64,000 nt of DNA from Cherax quadricarinatus (GCF_038502225.1 NC_091341.1:5513025-5577024); one strand, 5' to 3'; positions 30,541 to 41,817 are shown, numbered from the stretch's first letter. The notes: generated by a model from the sequence alone, not told the origin. Program-made: numbers and translations.

Positions 30541-31552
30541 CAATAAATGTCGCATTAGTTGCACTTGTGTCCTTTTACTTTACATATTGTCGGTAATTCT
30601 ACCAACTTTATTACATATATCAATGATCTTGATGAGGGAATTACTAGTGATATGAGCAAATTCGCCGATGACACAAGGATAGGTAGGATAATTGATTCAA
30701 ACGTAGACGTTAGGGAACTTCAGGAGGATTTAAACAAACTATATTCTTGGTCAGAAAAGTGGCAGATGCAGTTCAATGTAGATAAATGCAAGGTTCTGAA
30801 GCTCGGGAGTGTCCATAACCCTAGTACTTATAAGTTAAATGATGTAGAACTTAGCCATACAGATTGCGAAAAGGACTTGGGGGTTATGGTGAGCAGCAGC
30901 CTTAAACCAGGACAGCAATGCCTAAGCGTACGTAATAAGGCAAATAGATTACTGGGATTTATATCAAGAAGTGTAAGCAACAGAAGTCCAGAGGTCATAC
31001 TGCAGCTTTATACATCATTAGTAAGGCCTCACCTAGATTATGTAGCTCAATTCTGGTCTCCATATTACAGAATGGATATAAATTCACTAGAAAATATCCA
31101 GCGTAGAATGACCAAATTAATACATAACATTAGAAATCTTCCGTACGAATAACAATTAAAGACTCTTAAACTACATTCACTTGTAAGACGAAGAATGAGG
31201 GGAGACATGATCGAAGTGTATAAGTGGAAGATGGGTATTAACAAAGGGGATATAAATAAGGTCTTGAGGATATCACTTCAAGAAAGAACACGCAATAATG
31301 GATTCAAATTAGATAAGTTTAGATTTCGAAAGGATATAGGAAAGTATTGGTTTGGAAATAGGGTAGTTGATGAGTGGGACAGTCTGCCTAGTAGGGTTAT
31401 TGAAGCTAAAACGTTGGGTAGTTTCAAATTTAGGTTAGATAAATACACGAGTGAGAGGGGTTGGATTTGAGTGAGACTTGCATAATGAGTAAATGGAGTC
31501 ATCAAAGCATTGTAAATTGGGTTGGGCAAATATTTTGTTAGTTAAGAAAGAA

Positions 31553-31660
31553 CATAAGAAAGGAGGATCACTGCAGCAGGCCTGTTGGAAGGACTGTTAT
31601 CGACCTGCCTAGTATGGGCCAACAGGCCTGCTGCAGTGTTCCTCCTTTCTTATGTTCTTA
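31553..31660 (+). repeat. CR1-like 3' end with inverted copy
   Basis: GAACATAAGAAAGGAGGA... (left) is the complement of ...TCCTCCTTTCTTATGTTC (right), with AGCAGGCCTGTTGG/CCAACAGGCCTGCT between. The right half is the LINE 3' end; the left half is a head-to-head inverted copy of about 40 bp. Confidence 0.7.
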
Positions 31661-31732
31661 TGTCCCATACAGATCACTAATAAACTACACTTTAAGATTA
31701 AGCCACTTAAGCAGCATATGGGAGTATTTACT

Positions 31733-31771
31733 GAGGAAACGTTTCGCCACACAGCGACTTCATCAGTCTTA
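31733..31771 (-). ncRNA. Hammerhead-ribozyme-like motif, family C, canonical core
   Basis: Minus strand: AGA, CTGATGA (31760-31766), extra A, GTCGC-TGT-GTGGC (5-bp stem II with two G-U pairs), GAAACGTT, then TCCT. The core matches CUGANGA exactly. Stem I is short (TC/GA, then a mismatch). Confidence 0.6.
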
Positions 31772-32115
31772 TACAAAGCAGAAAGGTGTAAAGACTCCCA
31801 TATGTTGCATAAATGTTTTAACCTTCTAGTTGTCGGTATTCGAAACCATTCATCACATCTGTCAGACACTGCAACATCATGGGATCTTGATACAAGGAAT
31901 TCTTCAATACTTGTCCAACCTTTGGACGACGACCTACTTACACCAATGGATACTTCCACTGTGATCCCGCCTCCTCCTGCTTCCACTCAACTGACTACAG
32001 TATATAAGCCACTTCTCCGGCCATGTCCTGTACTTTCTAGAAGACTGATGGACTGAACACATCGATTCCAGGCTGTGAGACTGATTGCCTCAAACTCCTT
32101 CTTTCTGCTTTGTAT

Positions 32116-32152
32116 GGTACTGATGAAGCCACTGTGTGGCGAAACGTTTCCT
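32116..32152 (+). ncRNA. Hammerhead-ribozyme-like motif, family C, canonical core
   Basis: CTGATGA at 32120-32126, extra A, GCCAC-TGT-GTGGC (perfect 5-bp stem II, 32128-32140), GAAAC-GT-T, TCCT. Stem I is imperfect here (one mismatch next to the core). Confidence 0.6.
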
Positions 32153-32215
32153 AAATAAAGATTCCCATATGTTGCATAAGTATCTCAATCTTCAACTTTT
32201 AGAATTTTCAAAACC

Positions 32216-33679
<1,464 letters not shown>

Positions 33680-33770
33680 CAATACACAAATAACCCGCAC
33701 ATAGGGGAAGAGGAGCTTACGACAATGTTTCGGTCCGACTTAGACCGAAAGTCACATTAACAGAAAAGAG
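33680..33770 (-). repeat. Family D hammerhead-like repeat, decayed
   Basis: Minus strand GTCTAAGTCGGAC, GAAACATTGTCGTAAGCTC, ending CGGGTTATTTGTGTATTG. Confidence 0.5.
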
Positions 33771-34105
33771 TGAGGGAGCCAGTATAGGCGAGTGGGAAAA
33801 AGGATGGGAACAAGAGAGGGAGAAGAGGAAGAGGTTTAATGCTAGTTAAGACTGAGGGTCACATGATTGACGTGCTTAGAGAGAGTTAAAATTGCATAGC
33901 TATGAAATTTGATACTGCATAATTAAGGACTAAAATTAAGTGTTAGACTTAATTTAATGTGATGTGAACAGAGAGTAATTTTGAAACATTTGGTGATAAT
34001 AATTATTGGGCGGTATAATGAAGCGGCGACAGCTACGTATAAATAGTAATGGTAATTAAGTCTGCTGAGACAATTTACAATTGTTACACAGAACATTTAC
34101 GGTGT
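33771..34105. other. No recognisable feature
   Basis: Purine-rich then AT-rich spacer; nothing recognised. Confidence 0.3.
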
Positions 34106-34495
34106 AGTGGAGGGAAGGCGGGGTAGGGGTCGGCCTATGAAAGGTTGGAGGGAGGGGGTAAAGGAGGTTTTGTGTGCGAGGGGCTTGGACTTCCAGCAAG
34201 CATGCGTGAGCGTGTTTGACAGGAGCGAATGGAGACAAACGGTTTTTAGGACTTGACGTGCTATTGGAGTGTAAGCAAGGTAACATTTATGAGGGATTCA
34301 GGGAAACCGGCAAGCTGGACTCGAGTCCTGGAGATGGGAAGTACAGTGTCTGCACTCTGAAGGGGGAGTGTTAATGTTGCAGTTTCATAACTGTAGTGTA
34401 GGCATGCCTCTGGCAAGACAGTGATGGAGTAAATGGTGAAAGTTTTTCTTTTTCGGGCCACCCTACCTTGGTGGGAAACGGCCGATATGTTAATA
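34106..34495 (+). mobile_element. LINE 3' end, same family as 17.6 and 25.0 kb
   Basis: CTTGGACTTCCAGCAAGCAT, GCGTGAGCGTGTTTGACAGG, GGGAAACCGGCAAGCTGGAC, CAAGACAGTGATGGAGTAAA, CTACCTTGGTGGGAAACGGC, ending TTAATAAAAAAAAT. The best-preserved of the three copies; 5' truncated near 34106. Confidence 0.8.
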
Positions 34496-34845
34496 AAAAA
34501 AATAGCATTTACAGATAATCAAATTTAACCTGGTATCCAGTCTACTTGTTGTGTTACTGAGTGCTGCAAAGTAAGTTGTGGCAAGTAATCAATTTACAAT
34601 TTACGTAAATATTTACATCCGATTAGAAAACGGATTTTTTCTTATCAAAGCAGCTGCAGTGTTATCCATATTTTTGGGCTTTTATCCATATAGAATACCT
34701 AAATATGTTATATCAAGAAGCTTGTACAAGCACGGATATGGTAATAATGACGGAATAGAACACGCATGTATATACAAGACATTCATTACGAACACTTGTC
34801 TACCTGCCTGCAAGCCTGGCTGTAGCACGATAACAACTTAGGAAT
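34496..34845. other. No recognisable feature
   Basis: AT-rich spacer up to the A/T-rich end of the next LINE. Confidence 0.3.
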
Positions 34846-35475
34846 GATTTTTTTTTATATTTTATTTAAAACCAATACAGTTTAACATAAAAATAAAGAA
34901 ACAGTATGGATCTCAATCAAATTAACTGACAAACAGATTTCACCTATATGCTCGCAAGATATTGCTGCAAAAACATACAATAATAACTTACGGCAAGAAC
35001 ATAGCTAAAAAAAAAAAATACTGTCACAGGGTCATGAATTGACATATATACACATTCATTGATGCAAAACCTTGCATATATATAAATTGTACATATAACA
35101 TGACATCTGACAAAGGCTCAATACACTTGAACATAAAATATACAAAGAAGTTATATCAGTTAAATCCCATCCTTCGCATTAATCAAAAACCAAAACCTAA
35201 CATCATAATCTTACTAGAACATCTACATACGTATCCCTAACAATACAGCTTTACATATACCAACATACGAAAAAACAAACTGTCTAGATATGTCTGTATA
35301 CCATACAGACTAAAACTTAACATCAAGAACTTAGCATTGACACCAAACCGGTATCAGGGTACAGACCAGAATTATAAACTTTAAAAAGAATCGAATCATA
35401 CATATATAAAGTATTACATAACGTCTGACCCATGACAAAGGCTCAATACATTAGAAAGGGATATATATTTACACA

Positions 35476-35544
<69 letters not shown>
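35476..35544. repeat. (CA)n microsatellite in LINE 3' UTR
   Basis: About 69 bp of CA inside the 3' UTR of the L1/Tx1-like element. Confidence 0.95.
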
Positions 35545-35546
<2 letters not shown>

Positions 35547-35971
35547 ACACACAAAGTTTCACAACATCACATTAATCAGATGCACTGTATGCACAAAGCA
35601 AAACAGTATCTAAGTATATCTCATCGTGCAAAAATTCAGCACATAACATAAAGACAAACTAAAACACACTTCCTGTCGCAAAGAACTTATTCCTCAAGAA
35701 TCGTGTCATACAAGACTGACACACATCAAAATTATACATTAAAAAAAACCTACTATATTATACCTACATTCTGAAAAGTGTTATATCTAACATAACGAGA
35801 CCTTGAGCTCTACATCCACACTTGGATGCCATAAAGTCTCAATGAAAACCAGAAAACCTTTCCAAACCCACATTCACAACACTCACGACCCCCCCCCCCA
35901 GGGAGGCGAGCCCGCTGTGACCCCCTGACTCCCTCCAACCTATGAAAACCCCTTCACTCACTCATTATCAA

Positions 35972-38900
35972 TCACAGATTTACGAGAATCCCTAACGTTA
36001 GCATTCTATACCCCTCTGAGAAAGCCTGATCCCACCTCCTCCCATACAAATCTCTGTTACGACACATCGTACGATAGAACGTTACCGCAAGAACTTTCCT
36101 TCTCTCCTCACTATCCCCTCTCCCCCTCATCACCCACGACATATATATATAATCTACCATGATATAATCTAAAGCTCTTATGACACCCTCGTCTAACCCA
36201 CCCATATCTAGACTTAAAGCACGCAGAACCGACACCCCACGACCCCCCACCCTCTGTACCAACCTACTTAACCAGCACCTAACCTCCTCTAGCCCTTCAC
36301 AAAAGTAAACTACATGGAACGCGGTCTCATCCCCTCCACAGATACCACACCCCCCACCCTCTACAACCTGTCTGTTTCGTAGTATCTCACCAGACGGAAG
36401 GATCCCATGCAGGAAACGAAACATCACCTCACGCGCCCGAGGGTTTAACTTCATTTTACTAAATCTAAACCAAATACTCTTCCACGCATACATGGGGAAC
36501 AAACCCTCAACTGGGATAACGCACCTACCTACAAGTAACCTACACAAAACCCTTATACGAACCTTTCTCAGTTCCCTAACCAACATCACAGCCCTCAAAA
36601 CGATTTCGCATTCCCTCAACTCCATTCCTCGATACCACACACCCAGCCTGTCGTGTATCCTTCCCAACTGCCCCGCGTTCACACCCTCACGCAACACTTC
36701 CCATTTAATAAACACACATTTAGCCCTCCGTCTCAAATCCATCAACCCCAACCCACCCTGACTTACAGGTAACATTACAACTTCCCTCCGTAACCAATCA
36801 CAACGTGAACCCCACAAAAATTTGTACACCCGTCTTAGAATTCCCGCAATCGCTGTCCCTGTAATTGGGAACACAGCTGCAACATGCCAAATCTTACTAT
36901 ACAATAAAATGTTTACGACTATCACTCGCTGTATAAGAGTTAGGTGCTGGGGTCTCAGAACACCTAGACGCCCCACGATCCTTTCCAATAACCTATCCGA
37001 GTTTTCCACCCGCGCCGCAACCATGTCATCCTTATAAATAATACCACAAATCTTTAAAGACATCGCCCATTCTTTAACAACATTACATCTCCCCCCCACA
37101 CCCCCCACCCAAGAACCCAACCCCATGCACCTTGACTTCGCACTATTTACCTGCATACCCGTGGCACTTCCAAATAATTGCACAACCTCGTCCAACACTC
37201 CCATTGACATCCCTTCACGAATGAGAACAGTGGTGTCGTCAACATATCCAATTAAACCCGGCCAGGCCCTCCCACCCCCCACACTTCCCTCACCTGGCGT
37301 ACATAAGCTGCGGTCAACCATTCTATAAAAGGGGTCCTGGAAACATGCAAACAATATTTGTGACATGGGGCATCCCTGTCTAAGGCCTCTACCCATTGCA
37401 ATATCCCTCCCCATACACCCATTAATCTGTATCCTCATTTTCGCCCCCTTGTATAACGTATTTACCCACTCGACTATTTCCTCCCCAAAACCCTGTCTCC
37501 TAAGTATAACCTGCAAAGCTCCCCTTTCCACTCTATCATATGCTCCCTGCCAATCTAGAGCCAACAAAGCCGCCCCTTCACCCCCACCCTTAGCTTCCAC
37601 AAAACTTCTCAGTATCCCATGTCCTTCAGTCATCGACCTTCCCGGCAACCCAAACTGAGATTTTGACACGACCCTTCCCACAACACCTTTGAACCTATTA
37701 CCTAAAATTTTTGCGAACACCTTATAGTCTGCACACATCAGTGATATGGCTCGGTACTCCCGAAGGGTGGGCTGCCCCTTGACCTTCGGGACCAACACTA
37801 CAACTGCTGTTACCTGCTTCTCCCCCAACTTACCCTTCTCCTTCATACGATTAAATAACCTAACTATAAATCCCCTTATTAACGTCCAATGTTGTAAATA
37901 AAATTCTACTGGGAGACCGTCAATACCCGGCGCTTTCCCCTTCCTCATTCCCCTTAACGCATTCTCTATTTCCTCTGCCGTAATAGTCCCACCTAAAGCC
38001 TTTCTATCACTATTTCCTAAATTACACGTCACATACGTACACACCTTGTCCAACGCCATGTCACCCACCCCCCCACTGTTCCAGTACTTCTCGTACCAAG
38101 CCTCCGCATACGCACACATCCCCTTCGTGGTTCGTATCTCCTGCCCTGCTCTATAATTCCCAACCATCTCCGTTACCTCTAAACATGGAATAGCTGTCAC
38201 CGCCTGCCTTTGCTTTTGATGCCGCAAAACACAAGCTGACGGCTTGTCGCCCCAAAGCACTTCTTCCACCCCTGCCTGCACCCTTACAGCTTGAAACCTT
38301 TCATTTTGCAACACCCTCAACCTCCCCTTTATTTCAGCTATTTCATCCATAGGAAAATTATTCCCCCCCACCCCCCGCCCATAGCAACCTCTTAACCTAT
38401 CCTCTAAATAGTTAGCCAGTCCATATTTTAAATTATTAATACGTTTTCCTTCTCTCACATAAAACTTTCTAATCCTTTCTTTTGCAACACAATCCCACCA
38501 TGTCACAATGTCATCCACTCCCTGTTCTTCCACACTAAGCTCCCTCCATAGGACTGAAAACCCCTCCAACCCCTCCTCATCACCTAACACACTTATATTT
38601 AATTTCCAATAACTTCTATATATGTCCGCGAGCGTCCCCCACCCAACCTCCACCACCACTGCCCTATGATCTGACATTGTAGCCTCAACAGTACTGAAAG
38701 ATTTCACATCCACTCCCTGAGAAAGGTACACTCTATCTAGTCTCGCAGCATATCCACTCCTAACAAACGTATATTCAGTCTCCCACACCGCCCCCCCCCC
38801 GAAGGCATCACGTAACCTAACATCCCTTAATAAATCCCTAAGAGCCACAGACATATATCCAGCCCCTCTTGGGTCCACATCAGCCACCCTGATTACACTA

Positions 38901-39313
38901 TTCCAGTCCCCACCAACTATCGCCACCTCTGGCAGTGCACTTAAGAAAAACACAAGATCCTCACACACAAAATCATTCTTTACCTTTATGTTATTTTCTG
39001 CCGGCGCATACACACTCACAAAAGACACACGCTTACCCATCCACCACCCATCCACACGCAACACCCTCCCTCCCCCTCCTCCCTCGCTTCTCTGCAAAAC
39101 AAACGGGCTCGTCTCCCTTATTAAAATTCCCACACCACCTTTTAGACGGGGAGATGGCAGGGTAACTACTCGAAATCCTGCCACCTCCAACACCCTACCC
39201 TCTTTAAAATTGTGCTCCTGCAGGAACACAACATCCACTCTAGATTTATTCAGGAAATTAAGAAACCAATTTCTCTTCATACCGCTACATAACCCATTAA
39301 CATTTACAGACAT
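35972..39313 (-). CDS. L1/Tx1-like LINE ORF2: endonuclease and reverse transcriptase
   Basis: About 1,113 residues from the ATG at 39313; the frame stays open to a GTG at 39340 but the endonuclease fold starts right at MSVNVNGLCSGMKRNW. APE-type endonuclease in roughly residues 1-230 (FLQEHNF, GGDWNSV, SDHRAVVVEVGW). RT in about 440-760: KAPGIDGLPVEFY, LMCADYKVFAKIL, QFGLPGRSM, ALDWQGAYDRVE, GLRQGCPMSQILF and the catalytic box YVDD at 690-693 (Val where YADD or FADD is more usual). A C-terminal CGICGGDE...H...C cluster near residue 1000 fits the zinc knuckle of L1-group ORF2. It begins 14 nt after the ORF1 stop, so translation may depend on reinitiation. No inactivating lesion seen. Confidence 0.88.
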   Translation of the reverse strand: MSVNVNGLCSGMKRNWFLNFLNKSRVDVVFLQEHNFKEGRVLEVAGFRVVTLPSPRLKGGVGILIRETSPFVLQRSEGGGGGRVLRVDGWWMGKRVSFVSVYAPAENNIKVKNDFVCEDLVFFLSALPEVAIVGGDWNSVIRVADVDPRGAGYMSVALRDLLRDVRLRDAFGGGAVWETEYTFVRSGYAARLDRVYLSQGVDVKSFSTVEATMSDHRAVVVEVGWGTLADIYRSYWKLNISVLGDEEGLEGFSVLWRELSVEEQGVDDIVTWWDCVAKERIRKFYVREGKRINNLKYGLANYLEDRLRGCYGRGVGGNNFPMDEIAEIKGRLRVLQNERFQAVRVQAGVEEVLWGDKPSACVLRHQKQRQAVTAIPCLEVTEMVGNYRAGQEIRTTKGMCAYAEAWYEKYWNSGGVGDMALDKVCTYVTCNLGNSDRKALGGTITAEEIENALRGMRKGKAPGIDGLPVEFYLQHWTLIRGFIVRLFNRMKEKGKLGEKQVTAVVVLVPKVKGQPTLREYRAISLMCADYKVFAKILGNRFKGVVGRVVSKSQFGLPGRSMTEGHGILRSFVEAKGGGEGAALLALDWQGAYDRVERGALQVILRRQGFGEEIVEWVNTLYKGAKMRIQINGCMGRDIAMGRGLRQGCPMSQILFACFQDPFYRMVDRSLCTPGEGSVGGGRAWPGLIGYVDDTTVLIREGMSMGVLDEVVQLFGSATGMQVNSAKSRCMGLGSWVGGVGGRCNVVKEWAMSLKICGIIYKDDMVAARVENSDRLLERIVGRLGVLRPQHLTLIQRVIVVNILLYSKIWHVAAVFPITGTAIAGILRRVYKFLWGSRCDWLRREVVMLPVSQGGLGLMDLRRRAKCVFIKWEVLREGVNAGQLGRIHDRLGVWYRGMELRECEIVLRAVMLVRELRKVRIRVLCRLLVGRCVIPVEGLFPMYAWKSIWFRFSKMKLNPRAREVMFRFLHGILPSGEILRNRQVVEGGGCGICGGDETAFHVVYFCEGLEEVRCWLSRLVQRVGGRGVSVLRALSLDMGGLDEGVIRALDYIMVDYIYMSWVMRGRGDSEERRKVLAVTFYRTMCRNRDLYGRRWDQAFSEGYRMLTLGILVNL

Positions 39314-39327
39314 ACACCTAAGGCCTA

Positions 39328-40587
39328 TTAAAGTTTCCACCCCTGCTTCCTCTCATCACTCTTTACAACTCCAGAGCTTGAATTTAAGTTTGACACCTTC
39401 AGAGTGCTCTCTTTCCCTCCCCCCTTCTTCCGGTGCCTCCTATCATGGCTACCACCACCTACACCACTACCTTCACACTTCACCTCAGTCTGTTTCCCAG
39501 GCCGTTGTGCAGGCGTAAGGACGTCATCAGAATCTGACGTAGCCGCCCTCTTTCTCGTGACCGTCATGTTACACATTTCTTGGTCAGATGTTGCCTCTCG
39601 ATGAACCTCCACCTCTACCTGAGAATGGTTTAATGATTCAACGGACGACTCCAAACCACCATCACGTCCCAAACTATCATGTCTCCGACTTTCTGGAAGC
39701 GACGACTCTCCGATGACACCACGCTCAGATGTAACGTCCCTCTCTGGCGGTGACAAAGTCTTCAACACCTCCACCAATTCCTCCTCAATCTCAAGAACCT
39801 TCTCCTGTAATTGCTGCTCCTCCTTATCCACAGGAGACGATACCTGATCAGGCAGCTGGGGGAGGGACTCCAACTCACCGCCAGTCCTGTGTGCCCGATC
39901 CACTATCTCGCTCCACAAAACACCACGCCCTCCATCCGATGTTTGTTTCTCACCTGCCACCTTTGAAGCAGGGGCTGCGACGTCCACCACAGGTCCAGGC
40001 ACACGTCTTCGCTTGTCACAGGTCGCCGCTATGTGATCATACTCACCACATAGGCGGCATGTACGTCGTTGTCCTGGGTACATTACCATGACCTGCGTCC
40101 TGAAATCTTGGAGATACACGTAGGACGGTATTGGGTGCCTCAAAGTCATTTTGAGGTTGAAAGAACCCTCTGGAAAACCAGCATAGGCACCTGCCGCCCA
40201 CGTACCATGTTGAGCATAATGCACCGTCCCATACGTCTCAAAAACTTTCCTTATATCCGCCTCGTCCGCCTCAAAGGGAACGTTGCGTAACTTGATCCAC
40301 GTATAATGCCGTGAAACATCTACCATTCTTACACTGACAGCTGGTGTGACGTTAAGACTCACGTCCTGAAACCTGGTGACTAACGATTCATAAACCGTTG
40401 CTGATAGCAGTTTGACGAAAATTCGTTGTCCTCCGTTCAATGCTACACCATACAAGTCACTGTCTTGTACGCCATATGTCTCCCGGATGATCTTTGGCAA
40501 TAAGACTTGCGCAGAACTGGGCGTTATCGTTCCTTTAAGTAGCTCAATGCCTACAGTATTTATCCGGCGTCTCAGACTAACCGCCAT
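39328..40587 (-). CDS. L1/Tx1-like LINE ORF1: RRM-like and CCHC zinc-knuckle protein
   Basis: About 419 residues from the ATG at 40587; an upstream GTG at 40599 is in frame but unlikely as start. Around residues 95-130 a stretch reading TWIKLRNVPFEADEADIRKV then FETYGTVHYAQHGTW resembles an RNA-recognition motif. It is followed by a zinc knuckle CRLCGEYDHIAATC (C-x2-C-x4-H-x4-C). The C-terminal half is Ser/Glu/Lys rich and probably disordered. Such ORF1 proteins bind the element RNA. The stop at 39328-39330 lies just ahead of the ORF2 ATG. Confidence 0.85.
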   Translation of the reverse strand: MAVSLRRRINTVGIELLKGTITPSSAQVLLPKIIRETYGVQDSDLYGVALNGGQRIFVKLLSATVYESLVTRFQDVSLNVTPAVSVRMVDVSRHYTWIKLRNVPFEADEADIRKVFETYGTVHYAQHGTWAAGAYAGFPEGSFNLKMTLRHPIPSYVYLQDFRTQVMVMYPGQRRTCRLCGEYDHIAATCDKRRRVPGPVVDVAAPASKVAGEKQTSDGGRGVLWSEIVDRAHRTGGELESLPQLPDQVSSPVDKEEQQLQEKVLEIEEELVEVLKTLSPPERDVTSERGVIGESSLPESRRHDSLGRDGGLESSVESLNHSQVEVEVHREATSDQEMCNMTVTRKRAATSDSDDVLTPAQRPGKQTEVKCEGSGVGGGSHDRRHRKKGGGKESTLKVSNLNSSSGVVKSDERKQGWKL

Positions 40588-40830
40588 CTTGACAATCACA
40601 GTGCACTATGTTGTTAGCCGAGGTGTGACAGCACCACTTCACACCACTGCAGCCAGGTCACTGACAAGGAAGCTCGCCTACAAACAGCAGAGGGGTGTAG
40701 AGCACAACCGCACTCTACCGTGGTCAGGCAGCGAATTCTGCACTGTACTAAGTTTGGATATTTTGAATGTTGTGCTTATTTCAACATTTTTGTGTGTTGG
40801 AGGGGAGAGTGATGTCTAGAATCTGAGTTT

Positions 40831-41099
40831 GTGATCATTCTTATACCAGAATTCTGTCGATCTTCCATTGGTAAATACGATAAGTGTTGTAAGAATAGCT
40901 TAGAGAGTAGCACATAGTGAGGATGCATGGAGTACATTGGCTTATTAATGTGTTGCATGGGGGTATTGAATTAAAATTTGCTAACAACGTATATACATGG
41001 GAATTTTCCCCTCCTGTCTTCCTATGGGTGTATTATTTATGTTTTGGTTCAAATATTTTTTAGTTTTGTTCCTTAACACTGTATAGAATGCTATATTAA
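40831..41099. other. Unassigned spacer
   Basis: No feature recognised; part may be LINE 5' UTR if the element extends further than judged. Confidence 0.3.
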
Positions 41100-41210
41100 T
41101 TTTCATTTTATTAGTTGTTAGCCAACTAGATAGTCGTTTTGATAAGGACCTGCCTCGCATGGGCCAGTAGGCCTTCTGCAGTGTTCCTCCATTCTTATGT
41201 TCTTATACCT
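41100..41210 (+). mobile_element. CR1-like LINE 3' end, very short copy
   Basis: GACCTGCCTCGCATGGGCCA, AGTAGGCCTTCTGCAGTG, TTCCTCCATTCTTATGTTCT, matching the 3' end at 31.6 kb. Strongly 5' truncated. Confidence 0.7.
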
Positions 41211-41399
41211 TTCGAAACTGAATAATAACTGTGTTGTTGAGTTCAGCCGAATCTGAGATAAAATTAGTAACTTAAAAAAAATTGCTTTAAGCTCAGTGAT
41301 GTAAATGAAGAATAGAAGAGGGTTTAGAAAAGTGTCATGAGGCTTCATTATGTTGAGCTGTAGAGTTGATAGATAAGACACATAGGCAACATTAGGCAA

Positions 41400-41797
41400 A
41401 CCATACCCCCGGCCGGGATTGAACCCGCGGTCATAGTCTCAAAACTCCAGCCCGTCGCGTTAGCCACTAGACCAGCTAGCCACAATAAGATTCATCCAAC
41501 TAGGTATATTTCTACACCATAGGAAGGTTAGCACAGGCACCACTGTGACCACAAATGCAAGTTCGTCACGGCCACGCTAGCTGGAGATTCGTCTGTAAAA
41601 ACTTGCATTTGTGGTCACAGAGGTGCCTGTGCTAACCTTCCTATGGTGTAGAAATATACCTAGTTGGATGAATCTTATTGTGTCTAGCTGGTCTAGTGGC
41701 TAACGCGACGGGCTGGAGTTTTGAGACTATGACCGCGGGTTCAATCCCGGCCGGGGGTATGGTTTGTTTGCAATCGTGTCATTACGATTTCTTGAGT
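41400..41797 (+). mobile_element. Foldback tRNA-derived SINE, 398 bp, with 12-bp target duplication
   Basis: Arms of about 160 bp meet around a 40-nt loop (about 41562-41601). The right arm holds TGGTCTAGTGGCTAACGCG (A-box region) and CGCGGGTTCAATCCCGG (B box, good match). The last 34 bp (41764-41797) are unpaired and contain AATCGTGTCATTACGATT, a hairpin. AACATTAGGCAA occurs at 41388-41399 and 41798-41809, an exact 12-bp target duplication. Confidence 0.85.
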
Positions 41798-41817
41798 AAC
41801 ATTAGGCAACTTTATTC

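Larger units (their letters stand above)
30015..30614 (+). mobile_element. Foldback retroposon, family A, 600 bp, with 13-bp target duplication
   Basis: Same termini as the copies at 19.7 and 55.8 kb: GTAAAGTAAAAGGACAC at the start, CTTTATTAC at the end, with a 31-nt unpaired tail after a palindrome of about 569 bp. ATATATCAATGAT occurs at 30002-30014 and 30615-30627, an exact 13-bp duplication of LINE coding sequence. The arms extend further inward than in the other copies and include (TAG)n on the left (about 30181-30233) and (CTA)n on the right (about 30387-30414). The two microsatellite arms differ in length. Confidence 0.9.
28961..31470 (+). pseudogene. CR1-like reverse transcriptase, broken
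   Basis: Segments: 28961 to about 29555 (SPGPDEV and NVIPIFK motifs of the RT N-terminus); about 29563-30014 in another frame ([24 protein letters not shown] and [15 protein letters not shown] motifs A and B); then, after the foldback insertion, 30628-31149 (KFADDTRI, the RT motif C with FADD; later VRPHLDYVAQFWSPYY); an in-frame TAA at 31150; then 31153-31470 (RRMRGDMIEVYKW, FFG-like FRFRKDIGKYWFGNRVVDEW). Lesions: a one-base-type frameshift near 29550-29565, one nonsense codon, one insertion. Not functional. Confidence 0.85.
28925..31660 (+). mobile_element. CR1-like LINE, 5' truncated
   Basis: Plus-strand element lacking the endonuclease region. It starts within the region just before the RT and ends at about 31660 with TTCTTATGTTCTTATGT, an 8-bp direct repeat like the tails of CR1 elements. 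Its coding part is broken by a frameshift, a nonsense codon and a 600-bp foldback insertion. Confidence 0.8.
31665..32215. mobile_element. Family C foldback retroposon with canonical hammerhead cores
   Basis: Left arm (about 31690-31771, minus) and right arm (about 32110-32200, plus) are inverted copies: both read GGCGAAACGTTTCCT, then AAATA, then TCCCATATG(C/T)TGC on their own strand. The loop between (31772-32115) holds another copy of the downstream half: CTCCCATATGTTGCATAAAT then TTGTCGGTATTCGAAACC, the hairpin tail type. No clear target duplication found. Confidence 0.6.
34846..40830 (-). mobile_element. L1/Tx1-like LINE, two intact ORFs
   Basis: Minus-strand element of about 6 kb. ORF1 (40587-39328) and ORF2 (39313-35972) are both open; the 3' UTR is about 1.1 kb and ends near 34846 in an A-rich stretch (TTTTTTTTATATTTTATTT on the plus strand). 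The 5' end is placed loosely near 40830. I did not find a convincing target duplication. The RRM plus CCHC ORF1 and the ORF2 organisation resemble Tx1/L1-group elements; the clade is a judgement from motifs only. Confidence 0.75.

Noticed and set aside
38935..39518. Plus-strand frames opposite the L1/Tx1-like ORFs (also 36.5-37.7 and 39.4-40.8 kb)
   Set aside because: Antisense shadows of ORF1 and ORF2.
34846..40830. Target-site duplication for the L1/Tx1-like LINE
   Set aside because: I looked for matching flanks at both ends and found none convincing; the 5' boundary is uncertain.
41685..41760. Functional tRNA gene at the SINE A/B boxes
   Set aside because: No acceptor-stem pairing and clear repetition elsewhere in the window as a SINE.
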